Virus record (IMG/VR): IMGVR_UViG_3300038701_001731
Coordinates: 1-46,624 of that record
Origin: a virus
Length of the DNA: 46,624 nt
Reading direction: 5' to 3' (one strand)
The notes under the pieces were generated by a model. The model saw only the letters and a program-made list of their open reading frames with translations. It did not search any database and was not told the DNA's origin. Made by a program: the position numbers and the translations under genes. Shown piece by piece: positions 1 to 7,747 of the stretch (the stretch's first letter is position 1; every line of letters begins with the position of its first letter).

Positions 1-147
1 AACGATTGCAACGCGCTCGGCCATCTGGTCGCTGTCGGCCCATCGGTCGCACGGCAGGCCCTTCCGGCGGCGGCGGGTGTATTCGGTGGCCGCCTCGATG
101 TCTGCCGCGTGCGTCTCCATCGTGTGCAAGAAATCGTCCATCGTCAT
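1..147 (-). CDS. hypothetical phage protein, C-terminus beyond window start
   Basis: The first 49 codons of a minus-strand gene are present and run off position 1. The ATG at 147 shares an ATGA junction with the stop of the transglutaminase-like gene, the coupling used throughout this operon. The visible part is charged, with an acidic N-terminal helix and an RRRRK cluster; no family is recognised. If the genome is circular, reading continues at 46624 and stays open for 29 more codons, stopping inside the inverted repeat of the transposon-like element (TAG at 46535-46537). Confidence 0.6.
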   Translation of the reverse strand, partial: MTMDDFLHTMETHAADIEAATEYTRRRRKGLPCDRWADSDQMAERVAIV

Positions 148-608
148 ACTGCTTTCCTCACTCTCGCCCACCAGATGCGCAGGCGAACTTCCAGCCAATG
201 AAACCGCCGCATCTTGAAAAACACCGGCTGCCCGGTGCGCCCGATCCGCCAGTTTTCGTGCGGCGAGCGATTGATGTTGCAGACGGTCATGCCCCTGTAG
301 CGCAGCCGCGCGTGATTGCGCCGCTCGCCGTCGTGGGCGACGAAAAGGATCTCCACCTCGCCCGTGCTCAGGGCTTTCCGCAACTCCCGCTCGCCGCCGA
401 GCATTTCACGGGCCAGCCCGAGCGCGTAGCCGTCGCAGTCGTCGCGGATCGCCATGCCGGGCACGCGCTTCGGAATGCCCCATACCTCGGCGTAGCCGCC
501 TGTCTCGCGGTCGGATGTCCAGATGAAGCCCTCTGCCCACGCCTTCGCAATGCCGATCTCGGCAGGCGTCCACACGTCGTGGGCGGCGGTGAAGTTGAAG
601 GGCATCAT
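144..608 (-). CDS. transglutaminase-like cysteine peptidase (BTLCP-type)
   Basis: This is a 154-aa protein. The motif R-D-D-C58-D-G-Y-A resembles the G-D-C-D-x-Y/F-A active-site block of bacterial transglutaminase-like cysteine peptidases. It is followed by N-H99-A-R-L and a short strand ending V-C-N-I-N, in the expected places for the catalytic His and Asp/Asn. The family contains predicted papain-fold hydrolases, and phage copies sit near tail and lysis genes, where they may trim wall peptides or modify virion proteins. The gene starts in an ATGA overlap with the fibre gene upstream and ends in one with the next. The family call is moderately sure; the substrate is unknown. Confidence 0.6.
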   Translation of the reverse strand: MMPFNFTAAHDVWTPAEIGIAKAWAEGFIWTSDRETGGYAEVWGIPKRVPGMAIRDDCDGYALGLAREMLGGERELRKALSTGEVEILFVAHDGERRNHARLRYRGMTVCNINRSPHENWRIGRTGQPVFFKMRRFHWLEVRLRIWWARVRKAV

Positions 609-1852
609 CCGATGTCCGGGCCGCGCGACACAAGCTGATAGCTGGTGCCGCCGTCAGTCGTCACGATTTCGAATGCCGCCTTGCGCTGGTAGGTGGGCGG
701 GAGGATCACCGGCGCCTCAAGCGCAGCCGGGAAGTTGATTGTGGGCGAGCGGGCGAGGGAATACTGAAACACTGCGTCGGTGGTTGATCCGGTAACAAAA
801 AATGCTGTCCCGTCTGGATTAATAAAAATGCCGGTCGGGTTTGTCGCCTGCCCGCTGATGTCAAAGGCACTATCGTGCGTGGCCGTCGAAATGTTCCACG
901 CCGTGCCGAGCGTATACTTGTTCACCTCATCGTCACCGCCGACAATGAACATTTCTGTGCCATCGGGTTTGAAGTGCACTTCACCCAAGTTGTCTTCTTG
1001 CGACCCCACGTCAAGATCGCGAACATAACTGGCCGTCGAAACATTCCAAGCGGTAGAAAGGTCATACTCAATAATTTCTTGCGTGCTTCCGCCGCCGGCC
1101 ACATACATCTTCGTGCCGTCTGATTTGAAAAACAGACCTTTGGGGCTAGCTGTCTGCCCGCTCACGCTGAAATTGCGCACGTAACTGGCGCTGGAAACAT
1201 CCCATGCCGTCGAAAGCGAGTATTCATTCACATCGTCGCCCGACGTGCCGGTCACATACATTGCCGTGCCATCGGCCTTGAAGGCCAAGCCTTCGGGGGA
1301 GATTTCTTGCGACGATACCGAAAAAGACTGGACAAACCTTGCAGTCGAGAGATCCCATTTTACTGTCAGATCATACTGATGAACGCTGTCGCTCGTGGCG
1401 CCCAGAACATACATTTTCGCGCCGTCGTCTCCGAAAACAACGTCATTGGGCGTGGACTCCTGCTCCGAAACATCGAAACTCACACCTTCATATGCCGCAA
1501 CGCCGAAATTCCAGCCATCATCCCACGCGTGCTCGATGATGATGGTCGCGCGGTCCACCGTGTCCGGATTGCTGAACACGAAATCGGTGGTCTGCTGCGA
1601 AAGCGTAGACGTGAAGATGTCGCCTACGCTGAAATCCACGGTCTGCGTGGCGCCGGTCAGGTTGGCGGTGGCGAGGCCGCCCCCCGCCTCGCTTTCCTTC
1701 GCCATCGCCTCGTAGGTGCCCGTTCCGGTGCCCACGGCGAGGCGGTCCTCGTCGGTGATGAGGTAGGGCTCGCCCTGGTGCAGCCCGGAGGCGCCCGCCG
1801 CCGTGTCGATCTCCGCGCGCGTGCCGCGCTTGATCTGAATCCGCACGCTCAT
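605..1852 (-). CDS. tail fibre / receptor-binding protein with beta-propeller repeats
   Basis: The protein has 415 aa. The first ~50 residues (RIQIKRGTRAEI, then LITDEDRLAVG) match the N-terminal anchor seen in many phage fibre proteins. Residues ~105-350 contain about five imperfect 45-50-residue repeats built on DGTxMYVxG and YxLSTAWxxSTAxY, typical of a YVTN/NHL-like beta-propeller. Such a blade array on a tail anchor suggests receptor recognition. It follows two other fibre-type genes and precedes the peptidase by an ATGA overlap. The propeller fold is inferred from repeat spacing. Confidence 0.7.
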   Translation of the reverse strand: MSVRIQIKRGTRAEIDTAAGASGLHQGEPYLITDEDRLAVGTGTGTYEAMAKESEAGGGLATANLTGATQTVDFSVGDIFTSTLSQQTTDFVFSNPDTVDRATIIIEHAWDDGWNFGVAAYEGVSFDVSEQESTPNDVVFGDDGAKMYVLGATSDSVHQYDLTVKWDLSTARFVQSFSVSSQEISPEGLAFKADGTAMYVTGTSGDDVNEYSLSTAWDVSSASYVRNFSVSGQTASPKGLFFKSDGTKMYVAGGGSTQEIIEYDLSTAWNVSTASYVRDLDVGSQEDNLGEVHFKPDGTEMFIVGGDDEVNKYTLGTAWNISTATHDSAFDISGQATNPTGIFINPDGTAFFVTGSTTDAVFQYSLARSPTINFPAALEAPVILPPTYQRKAAFEIVTTDGGTSYQLVSRGPDIG

Positions 1853-1853
1853 G

Positions 1854-2156
1854 TCACGCCGCCCCGAAGATGCGGCGCCACCGCGGGCGCTGTTCAGGTT
1901 CAGGCGCGCTCCACGTCACGGGCTCGGGCATGTCTTCGATGGGCTCCCAAACTGCGCGCATCATCTGCCCGTCCGGCGTCCGATAGATCAGCGCATCGGA
2001 CGGCGCGTGCCACGTCATGACGCCGGGCGACATATGGGCCGCGGCCTCGGACATGGGCAGATCGGTGCGCGCCAACCGGGTCAGGTCGGGCGTATAATGC
2101 AGCGGCCGCATCGCCTCACCGCGCATCAAAAACTCTCCATTGGTCGGATAGGTCAT
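1854..2156 (-). CDS. hypothetical small protein between fibre genes
   Basis: This 100-aa protein has no recognised family. It starts in a TGATG junction with the stop of the upstream fibre gene and ends one base before the next gene, so it is part of the same coupled unit. The C-terminus is basic and aromatic (RPRWRRIF). Its position suggests a small fibre accessory or chaperone, as fibres often have such partners; the sequence itself does not show this. Confidence 0.6.
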   Translation of the reverse strand: MTYPTNGEFLMRGEAMRPLHYTPDLTRLARTDLPMSEAAAHMSPGVMTWHAPSDALIYRTPDGQMMRAVWEPIEDMPEPVTWSAPEPEQRPRWRRIFGAA

Positions 2157-3301
2157 CAGAACGTGCCCCCATCGATGGTGCCGCTGTCAATCGTCACGCC
2201 GTCGATGGTGCCGCCGGTAATCGCCACGGCGTTCGCGGCCTGCGTGGCCATGGTCCCGAGGCCGAGCGTGCCGCGCGCGGTGGCCGCGTCGGCGTCGTCC
2301 AGAAGCGTCCGCGCGAAGGCGGTGAGCGCCGCCGTGGCAAAGCTGTCGGCGCCGTCCGCGTAGATCACCTGATCCGCCGAGACCGTCACCCCGGCAAGCG
2401 CGGTGAGCGTGGCGTCGAGGCCCTGCGCATCGGTGATGCCGTAGCCCGCCAGCGTCGTGGGGCTCGTGCCCGCCGTCACGCGGCCGTAGGTGTCCACCGT
2501 CACGCTCTTGTAGGTGCCGGGGCTCACCGCCGTGGTGGCGAGGTCGATGCCCGAGGCCCCCACCGTGATCCGGCCGGAGTCCACCGTCTGCACCGCGAAC
2601 TCGGACGAACTGAGCACCAGCCCGTCCCCGGCGGTGTAGGTCGTGCCGCCGCCGAACACCGAAAAGGTAAGCGCCGTGGTATCCAGCGTGATCGCGCCGG
2701 TGGTGGTCAGGACGAATTGCTTGCCCCCGCCCGCCGTGCCTTCCTCCACGAAGGTGAGCGCGCCGCTGGAAACATCCGCGTCACTGTCGAAATCGGTGGC
2801 GCGCGACCATGCCGAGGCGTCGGCCACGTAGATGCCATTCGCGCTTCCGCTGGTCTGGTTCTTCACCAGCACCCGGTCGCCCGTTACCACGCTCACACCG
2901 TCGATGGTCTGCTCGCCGGAGAGCGTGATGTTGGCGGTGGTCGCGGCCCGGCACGATTCCTTGAAGTCGAGCCCGGCGGTGAGGCCATCGACGTAGCTCT
3001 TGTTCACCGCGTCCGAATTTGCCGTGGGCGCCCCCACGTTCGTGATCCGGTAGCCGTCGAAGCTGATGTTGCCGGTCGGCACCGTCAGGTCGCTCAGGCT
3101 GTGCGTGTGATCTGCGTCCGCCTTGGCCGAGCCGCCGAGCGCCACCACGGAGGTGGCATCGCCCTCGCCGTCGTCACCATACCCGCCGTAGAGGATGCCC
3201 TCGTCGGCGTCGGCCATGTTCCAGGCCAGCTCGGCAGTTTTCAGCGCCGAAGGGGCGCCAGTTACGCCACTGACGCGGCGCTTGATCCGAATATCCGTCA
3301 T
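2156..3301 (-). CDS. phage tail fibre protein
   Basis: The protein has 381 aa. The N-terminus (MTDIRIKRRVSG, then AELAWNMADADEGILYGG) is the same type of fibre-to-tail anchor as in the downstream fibre. The middle has DHTHSLSDL, ISFDGYRITNVG and DAVNKSYVD, and later YKSVTVDTYGRVTAG and LLDDADAATARGTLGLG. These are classic phage side-tail-fibre shaft motifs. The end is a simple T-I-D-G/S repeat (IDGVTIDSGTIDGGTF), a likely trimer tip. It acts in adsorption. Confidence 0.85.
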   Translation of the reverse strand: MTDIRIKRRVSGVTGAPSALKTAELAWNMADADEGILYGGYGDDGEGDATSVVALGGSAKADADHTHSLSDLTVPTGNISFDGYRITNVGAPTANSDAVNKSYVDGLTAGLDFKESCRAATTANITLSGEQTIDGVSVVTGDRVLVKNQTSGSANGIYVADASAWSRATDFDSDADVSSGALTFVEEGTAGGGKQFVLTTTGAITLDTTALTFSVFGGGTTYTAGDGLVLSSSEFAVQTVDSGRITVGASGIDLATTAVSPGTYKSVTVDTYGRVTAGTSPTTLAGYGITDAQGLDATLTALAGVTVSADQVIYADGADSFATAALTAFARTLLDDADAATARGTLGLGTMATQAANAVAITGGTIDGVTIDSGTIDGGTF

Positions 3302-3312
3302 GTCTCGATCTC

Positions 3313-3501
3313 CTAGAAATTGCCGCCGTCAACGATCAGGCCCACGTCGCCCGCCTCGCCGGGCGGCCCCTGCGGCCCCGGCACGCCGCCGATCTCCACC
3401 ACCGCCGGGGCGCTGGCGATCTCCACCGTCACGCCCTCGGCCGTCTCCACCAGGATCGGGGCGGTGGCGATCTCGATCTCGATTTCAGCAGGCGTGCTCA
3501 T
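3313..3501 (-). CDS. short collagen-like virion protein
   Basis: This 62-aa protein has two hydrophobic, acidic strand-like repeats (VETAEGVTVEIASAPAVVEIGG) followed by a short collagen-like stretch (GPQGPPGEAG) and a D-G-G-N-F end. Collagen-like triplets are common in phage fibres and support trimerisation. The gene overlaps the end of the upstream gene by an ATGA junction and precedes the main fibre gene by 11 bases. It may be a small fibre adaptor. Confidence 0.6.
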   Translation of the reverse strand: MSTPAEIEIEIATAPILVETAEGVTVEIASAPAVVEIGGVPGPQGPPGEAGDVGLIVDGGNF

Positions 3502-3836
3502 GCCAGCCCCCGCGTGATCGGGTCATCGACGGGGATGGTGAGCCGAAAGCCCATGTGCGTGTCGGGGTCGGTGTCCGTCCGCACCATGTCGAAGACGACG
3601 CTGCCCTCGGCCATGGCGGCCGTCTCGGCGGCCGGGATCTCGATGTCCACATGCTCGGCGTCCACCCGCGTGATCTCGCCGTCGGCGGTGGTGAGCGTGG
3701 CGAGGATCGTTTCGGAATCCTCGCTGCTCCGGACATGGCCGGTGAAGGTCGCGGCCACGTCCACCGCCAGTTGCAGGCGCACGCGGTAGGGGTATCCGCG
3801 CATGATGATCGGGCCGGCACGTCTATAGACGGTCAT
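3498..3836 (-). CDS. hypothetical virion-associated beta protein
   Basis: The 112-aa protein alternates short strands (YRVRLQLAVDVAATFTGHVRS, then ILATLTTADGEITRV) in an Ig-like or baseplate-upper-protein-like pattern. It lies between the Rz1 gene, which it overlaps by 14 bases, and the collagen-like gene. No family is firmly recognised. Placement among fibre genes suggests a fibre adaptor or decoration domain. Confidence 0.55.
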   Translation of the reverse strand: MTVYRRAGPIIMRGYPYRVRLQLAVDVAATFTGHVRSSEDSETILATLTTADGEITRVDAEHVDIEIPAAETAAMAEGSVVFDMVRTDTDPDTHMGFRLTIPVDDPITRGLA

Positions 3837-4056
3837 CGCATTCGCGCTCCCATGTCAGGTTCGTCTGGAAATCCCGGCGAAGGTTCCACGGCGCGTTCTC
3901 GGCCCGCCAATCGAGCTCGGCTTGGCTGAACCGGCGCGGTTCCTCCACGTCGCAGAACTCCACCCCGGCGTAGATCACCGTGGGCTCACGGGCGCAGCCA
4001 CTCAGGAGGCACGCTGCGCAGATCGTCATCGCCCATTTGGTCAACGGCTCGGTCAC
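3823..4056 (-). CDS. Rz1-like outer-membrane spanin lipoprotein
   Basis: The proposed GTG start at 4056 has a GAGAGGG ribosome site about nine bases upstream. It gives 77 aa: a short basic N-terminus, a hydrophobic stretch and the lipobox L-L-S-G-C at residues 18-21 (mature Cys encoded at 3996-3994). The mature part carries EFCDVEEPRRFS and NLTWERECD, resembling o-spanins of alphaproteobacterial phages. It begins inside the Rz gene in another frame and extends beyond it, an overlapping Rz/Rz1 arrangement. It would pair with Rz across the periplasm for the last lysis step. A longer reading from 4185 would have no signal sequence at its start. Confidence 0.7.
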   Translation of the reverse strand: MTEPLTKWAMTICAACLLSGCAREPTVIYAGVEFCDVEEPRRFSQAELDWRAENAPWNLRRDFQTNLTWERECDDRL

Positions 4057-4228
4057 TCTGCCGGTCCCTCTCGATAGCGCCGAGCCGCCCGGTGCAGCCG
4101 GCGAGTTGCGTTGCCAGCGCGGCGCTCTCCGCGCGCAGGGCGGCCACCTCGCGGCTCTGCCATGCGAAGCCCCCGGCGAAAGCAACCGCCGCCCCAGCGG
4201 CCAACGCGGCGGCCGTGCGCCAGATCAT
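3986..4228 (-). CDS. Rz-like inner-membrane spanin
   Basis: The 80-aa protein has a single N-terminal membrane segment (residues ~4-22, alanine-rich) followed by a heptad-like helix (EVAALRAESAALATQL) and a charged tail, the usual form of a short i-spanin. The ATG at 4228 lies in an ATGA overlap with the endolysin stop. The Rz1-like frame is partly nested in its 3' half. Size, topology and neighbours together support the call; sequence similarity alone would be weak. Confidence 0.7.
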   Translation of the reverse strand: MIWRTAAALAAGAAVAFAGGFAWQSREVAALRAESAALATQLAGCTGRLGAIERDRQSDRAVDQMGDDDLRSVPPEWLRP

Positions 4229-5268
4229 CCGCCCAGGAAACGCCCGGCGCGGGCGTCCTCCACCAGCGAGGCGCGCACCCGGCGCAGTCCGCGCTTGCCG
4301 AAGCGGGCGGCCACCACCACCACCAGCGCGACGAGCAGGATCGGCCAGTAGGTGACGAGGATGCGCTGCGCGGCTTCGAGCGCGCCCTCGGCCCGCTGCG
4401 CCGCGGCGCCCACCTCGAGCAGCCCGCCGATGCTCGCGGCCGAGACGGTCGTGCCCTCCACCGCGCTAAGGCCGCGCTCCATCTTCCGCGTCTCGGCGAC
4501 GGGCACCTCGGCCTCGAGATCGGCCTCGGCCACCTCGCGCGGGGCGCGGGCGGGGGCCTCATCGAGCGCCGCCCATGTCGCCGGGCCCACGATGCCGTCG
4601 GTGACGAGCCCGTGATCGGCCTGGAAGGCGAGCACCGCGGCGCGGGTTCGGGCGCCGAAGAGCCCGTCGGCCCGGCCGGCATGGTAGCCGCGCGCGGCGA
4701 GATCGGCCTGCAACTCGCGCACCGCGCGCAGCGGCGCGGCGTTGCCGTGGCGCAGCGTCGGCCGCGGGTCGCGCGCCGGCGCGATGCCCGCCACCTGGCG
4801 CACCATCTCGCGCAGGTACTCGCCCACCGGGATCGCGCCGGCGAGATCGCGGCGGAAGGGCAGGCGGGTGATGTCCCATTTCCCGCGCTGGGGCACGCCG
4901 AGCACGGGCTCCACCTCGGCGTGGGTCAGCACCGTCTGCGGCGTGATCGGAATCGAGTGCTGGTGCGCGAGATCGGCGATGAGGATGCAGGCCGCGCGCC
5001 ACTGCCGCTCGGTGATCGGCGAGGGGCCCGGGTCGAACGGCGCCTCGCGCGCGCCGTGCATCCCGCAAAGCGCCACGCCGATGGAGCCGGTGTTGAGGTG
5101 GCGGGTGTGGGCGGCATAGTCGCCGTCTGCCGTCACCACGTTGTCGGCGATCTCGTGGGTGCCGGCCACGATGGTGCCGTCGTATTCCACGAGCCGGTGG
5201 TAGGCCCGGCGATCCACGTCGGACGCGCGGCCGCCGCCGGCGGTCCAGTGCAGGATGATGCGCTGCAT
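4225..5268 (-). CDS. endolysin: N-acetylmuramoyl-L-alanine amidase with PG-binding domain and C-terminal membrane anchor
   Basis: This 347-aa protein cuts the amide bond between muramic acid and the stem peptide. Residues 1-140 are an Amidase_2/PGRP-type domain, with H7 (LHWTAG), H116 (LTHAEVEP) and the K130-x-D132 pair of the zinc site. Residues ~178-236 are a PG_binding_1 domain (ELQADLAARGYHAGRADGLFG). A hydrophobic segment at ~303-322 then gives a C-terminal membrane helix followed by a basic tail, unusual for an endolysin. The start has an AGGAG site. Rz follows in an ATGA overlap. Confidence 0.88.
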   Translation of the reverse strand: MQRIILHWTAGGGRASDVDRRAYHRLVEYDGTIVAGTHEIADNVVTADGDYAAHTRHLNTGSIGVALCGMHGAREAPFDPGPSPITERQWRAACILIADLAHQHSIPITPQTVLTHAEVEPVLGVPQRGKWDITRLPFRRDLAGAIPVGEYLREMVRQVAGIAPARDPRPTLRHGNAAPLRAVRELQADLAARGYHAGRADGLFGARTRAAVLAFQADHGLVTDGIVGPATWAALDEAPARAPREVAEADLEAEVPVAETRKMERGLSAVEGTTVSAASIGGLLEVGAAAQRAEGALEAAQRILVTYWPILLVALVVVVAARFGKRGLRRVRASLVEDARAGRFLGG

Positions 5269-5277
5269 GTCGTGCTC

Positions 5278-5613
5278 CTATTCCGCCCCGGCGATCCGCA
5301 TGGTGACGGCCACGATGGTGCCCCCGGCGAGAAGCCCGAACGTCGCCGCGCCGAGCGCCACGCGCACCCAGTCGCGGGTGCTTTGGGCGCCTTCGACGCG
5401 GGTGTGATCACTGGCGATCTTCACGGCCGTGGCGGTGGTGTTGGCGTGTACCTCGGCCGGGATGCTTTCGATGTGGCGCAGTTTCGTTTCGATCCGCGCG
5501 AGCCGGTCGGTGGCTTCCTGACGGTGCTCGGCCGCCTCCTCGCTGGCGCGGTTGAGCATCCGCAACTGCTCTTGGATCGCGCCAAGCTCGCGGGCGATGT
5601 GGTTCTCGGTCAT
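5278..5613 (-). CDS. coiled-coil protein with C-terminal membrane helix, candidate holin-type protein
   Basis: The start at 5613 is set by an AGGAG six bases upstream and gives 111 aa. Residues 1-50 form an amphipathic coiled coil (ELGAIQEQLRMLNRASEEAA, then RLARIETKLRHIES). Residues ~84-105 are one membrane segment. It lies ten bases upstream of the endolysin, where a holin is expected, but a single C-terminal helix after a coil is not a standard holin form. The same layout occurs in small uncharacterised lysis-cassette proteins of alphaproteobacterial phages. Function is inferred from position. Confidence 0.6.
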   Translation of the reverse strand: MTENHIARELGAIQEQLRMLNRASEEAAEHRQEATDRLARIETKLRHIESIPAEVHANTTATAVKIASDHTRVEGAQSTRDWVRVALGAATFGLLAGGTIVAVTMRIAGAE

Positions 5614-5657
5614 GGGCCGCTCCTGCTGTTGTGAGCGGCCCATGCCGCTCGGTGTGC

Positions 5658-6152
5658 TCAGTCGTCGTCGCCGTCGTCGCCGTCGTTCGCGAAGCCGCCG
5701 GGCGCGCGGGGCGGGCTGTCCTCGCCGCCGTCGTCGCCGTCGTTGGCCCAGCCGCCGGGGCGCGGGGGCTTCGGGGGCTCGCTGGAGCCGTCGTCGCCGT
5801 CGTAGGCGCCGCCGTTGCCGGAGCCGACACCGCCGCCGGGGGCGCTGCTGTAGCCGGTGTGCGGGCCGGGGTCGAACACGTCGCCGGGCCGGGGCTCGCC
5901 CGGCTTCCACTCGGGCTCGGCGGGCTCGCTGGAGCCGTCGTCGCCGTCATAGGCCAGCGCGGCAGTCGCGGGCGCAGGATCGATCACCGCCGTGACGGTG
6001 GCGCGCGGCGTGGGAGCCGGGCTGCTGGCGGGAGCAGCCGCCGGGGCGCGATCGCGCTCGGTGCCGACATTGGCGCCGATGCCGGTGGGGGGCGAGCACG
6101 CGGCAAGCGCGCCCGCTGCGGCAAGCGCCGCGCAGGTCGTGAGAAGTCGCAT
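5658..6152 (-). CDS. lipoprotein with acidic DGDDG repeats
   Basis: The 164-aa protein has a lipoprotein signal (basic start, alanine-rich stretch, lipobox L-A-A-C at residues 16-19). The mature part is low complexity, an A/P-rich spacer followed by five D-G-D-D-G blocks (YDGDDGSSEP twice, then NDGDDG forms) ending in D-D-D. The pattern resembles calcium-binding acidic loops. The start has AGGAG seven bases upstream. It opens the lysis cassette between fibre-type genes. A role in the outer membrane or in exclusion is possible; nothing in the sequence proves it. Confidence 0.6.
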   Translation of the reverse strand: MRLLTTCAALAAAGALAACSPPTGIGANVGTERDRAPAAAPASSPAPTPRATVTAVIDPAPATAALAYDGDDGSSEPAEPEWKPGEPRPGDVFDPGPHTGYSSAPGGGVGSGNGGAYDGDDGSSEPPKPPRPGGWANDGDDGGEDSPPRAPGGFANDGDDGDDD

Positions 6153-6230
6153 CGTAATCTCCTGTGGGGTGTGCAGTTGTCGTGTGCGGGGCCGCAGCCC
6201 CTATTCGGGCGGCTCAGGCCGCCGGAATGA

Positions 6231-6842
6231 TCATGCCGGGGTCAGGCGAATGTGCGTGATGCGCGCGCGTTGGTCGGCAAGGTTGCCCGGGGAATACGAG
6301 CCGCTGCCAGCCGGGCCGGAGGCGATTTGAGTGATGGCGTCCTGCAAAAACGTTGAAACGCTTTCGCCGTGCAGCGTGTAACCTGCGCCATCGCCCGAAC
6401 CCCAGAATCCAGCCGACCCGCGGCCTGTCTCAAGCGATATGACAACCGACAGGTCTGCCGAGGCCATGGTGACGCTCGGCACGCCGCTAGAACTGTTGTT
6501 GGACGCCGACGCGCCCCATGCCGCGCCGGTAAAGGCCACGAGGGCCTTGGCGGCGGGCGCGTTGGAAAACTCGGCTACCCCTGAGTTAGTAAACACCCGG
6601 TAAGCGAGAAACAGCGCGCCACCACTAACTTCTACACTATAGACCACCGTGGCATCTTGGGGCTCGTCCGGAAAGCCGGATGACGCGTCTGATGCGCTCG
6701 CGTATATCACCAGCGCCCCGGCTGGCACCGCGAGTGACAGATCCTGCCCGCTCGGCGAGAACGCGCCGCCGAAGTAAGCGATGCTGCTCCCACGAGCGCC
6801 CGCTACCACCGGGCCGGGCATCAGAATACCGGGCAGCATCAT
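6231..6842 (-). CDS. tail-associated protein, probable fibre tip domain
   Basis: The start is the ATG at 6842 in an ATGA overlap with the upstream fibre gene, giving 203 aa. Open reading continues upstream to 7451 but is antisense-style shadow sequence over the fibre gene. The protein is a jelly-roll-like string of strands (SLAVPAGALVIYASASDASS, VAFTGAAWGASASNNSSSG) of the sort seen in phage tail proteins that carry a concanavalin-like tip domain. It ends with an R-I-T-H-I-R-L strand. Probably part of the adsorption apparatus. Confidence 0.6.
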   Translation of the reverse strand: MMLPGILMPGPVVAGARGSSIAYFGGAFSPSGQDLSLAVPAGALVIYASASDASSGFPDEPQDATVVYSVEVSGGALFLAYRVFTNSGVAEFSNAPAAKALVAFTGAAWGASASNNSSSGVPSVTMASADLSVVISLETGRGSAGFWGSGDGAGYTLHGESVSTFLQDAITQIASGPAGSGSYSPGNLADQRARITHIRLTPA

Positions 6843-7747
6843 TGCTCCAGCACCCCGCCCCCGACGATCACCTCGCCCGTGGCCGAGCCCGTCAGAAAGA
6901 TCACCGCCGGGGCCGTGTCCGTCACCGCCACCGTCGGCAGCCCGCCGCCCGCGCCGAAATAGTGCGTGCCGAATGTGATGGTCCGCTCCGTGCTGGTGCT
7001 CGAAACGATCCGGACCTTGATCGTCACGCCGTCTTTCACGTTCAGCGGGTTCGCGATCACGCGGTTCGCCGTCACCGCCCATGTGCAGACCCGGTGCAGA
7101 TCGAAATCGGGCGTAAAGTCCGCCGCGCCCGAGATCACCACCGGCGCCAGCGCATCCGCGATCCGCCGGGGAGTGACAAGCCCGGTCCCCGTCAGGTCGA
7201 TCAGCGCCGCCGCCGCTACCTCGTCGCTCTGGTAGAGATCGCCGAGCGAGACCACCCGGTTGATCTCGGCGGTGGAAGCCGTCACACCGTCCAGCTTGTT
7301 GATCTCGGCGGCGCTCGCCGTGATGCCAAGCCCGGCGAGGTTCGTCACCCCGCCCAGCCGATCCCAATTGGTCGCGTCCGTGCTCGGATCGCCCGTCTCG
7401 CCGCTGTGCGTCAGCTTGGCCCGGTAGGTCTGGAAATCCACCGGGCTCCACACCGCGTCACCGGCCGTGTAGCTCGCCGCGCTCACCCAGGCCGAGGCGC
7501 CGACCGTCAAGGCGGCCGAGTCGCGCGCGGCTTCCGCTGCCGTCTGCGCGGCTTCCGCATTGGTCGCGGCGGTTTCCGCCTCGCCGACAGCCGTGTTCAA
7601 CTCCGGGATCGTGACAGCCAACTCGGTTGAAGTGGTCTTGATGGCATTCAAGAACGCCGTGATGTTGGTATTGAATGCCGCCTGCCCTTGCGTCCGATCA
7701 GGCGCCGTGGCCGTGATCGGCGTTACAGTGGTGACAGTGGTTGCCAT
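6839..7747 (-). CDS. tail fibre protein with carbohydrate-binding-like module
   Basis: The 302-aa protein begins with a coiled coil (residues ~25-80, AETAATNAEAAQTAAEAARD) that would form a trimeric shaft. A chitin-binding-3-like module follows (SYTAGDAVWSPVDFQTYRAK, ending TNWDRL), then AEINKLDGVTASTAEINR, a motif very common in phage fibres. The C-terminal part is beta-rich. It is coupled to the genes on both sides. It likely sits near the tail tip and contacts surface glycans. Confidence 0.75.
   Translation of the reverse strand: MATTVTTVTPITATAPDRTQGQAAFNTNITAFLNAIKTTSTELAVTIPELNTAVGEAETAATNAEAAQTAAEAARDSAALTVGASAWVSAASYTAGDAVWSPVDFQTYRAKLTHSGETGDPSTDATNWDRLGGVTNLAGLGITASAAEINKLDGVTASTAEINRVVSLGDLYQSDEVAAAALIDLTGTGLVTPRRIADALAPVVISGAADFTPDFDLHRVCTWAVTANRVIANPLNVKDGVTIKVRIVSSTSTERTITFGTHYFGAGGGLPTVAVTDTAPAVIFLTGSATGEVIVGGGVLEQ

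Noticed and set aside
4111-5634. 507-codon plus-strand open frame over the endolysin region
   Set aside because: It is antisense to three well-supported lysis genes, has no family motif, and is rich in R, G, A and H as expected of shadow frames in GC-rich DNA.
6231-7451. 406-codon minus-strand reading ending with the tail-tip gene
   Set aside because: Its first half is an out-of-frame reading of the fibre gene. The true start is the ATG at 6842 in an ATGA overlap.
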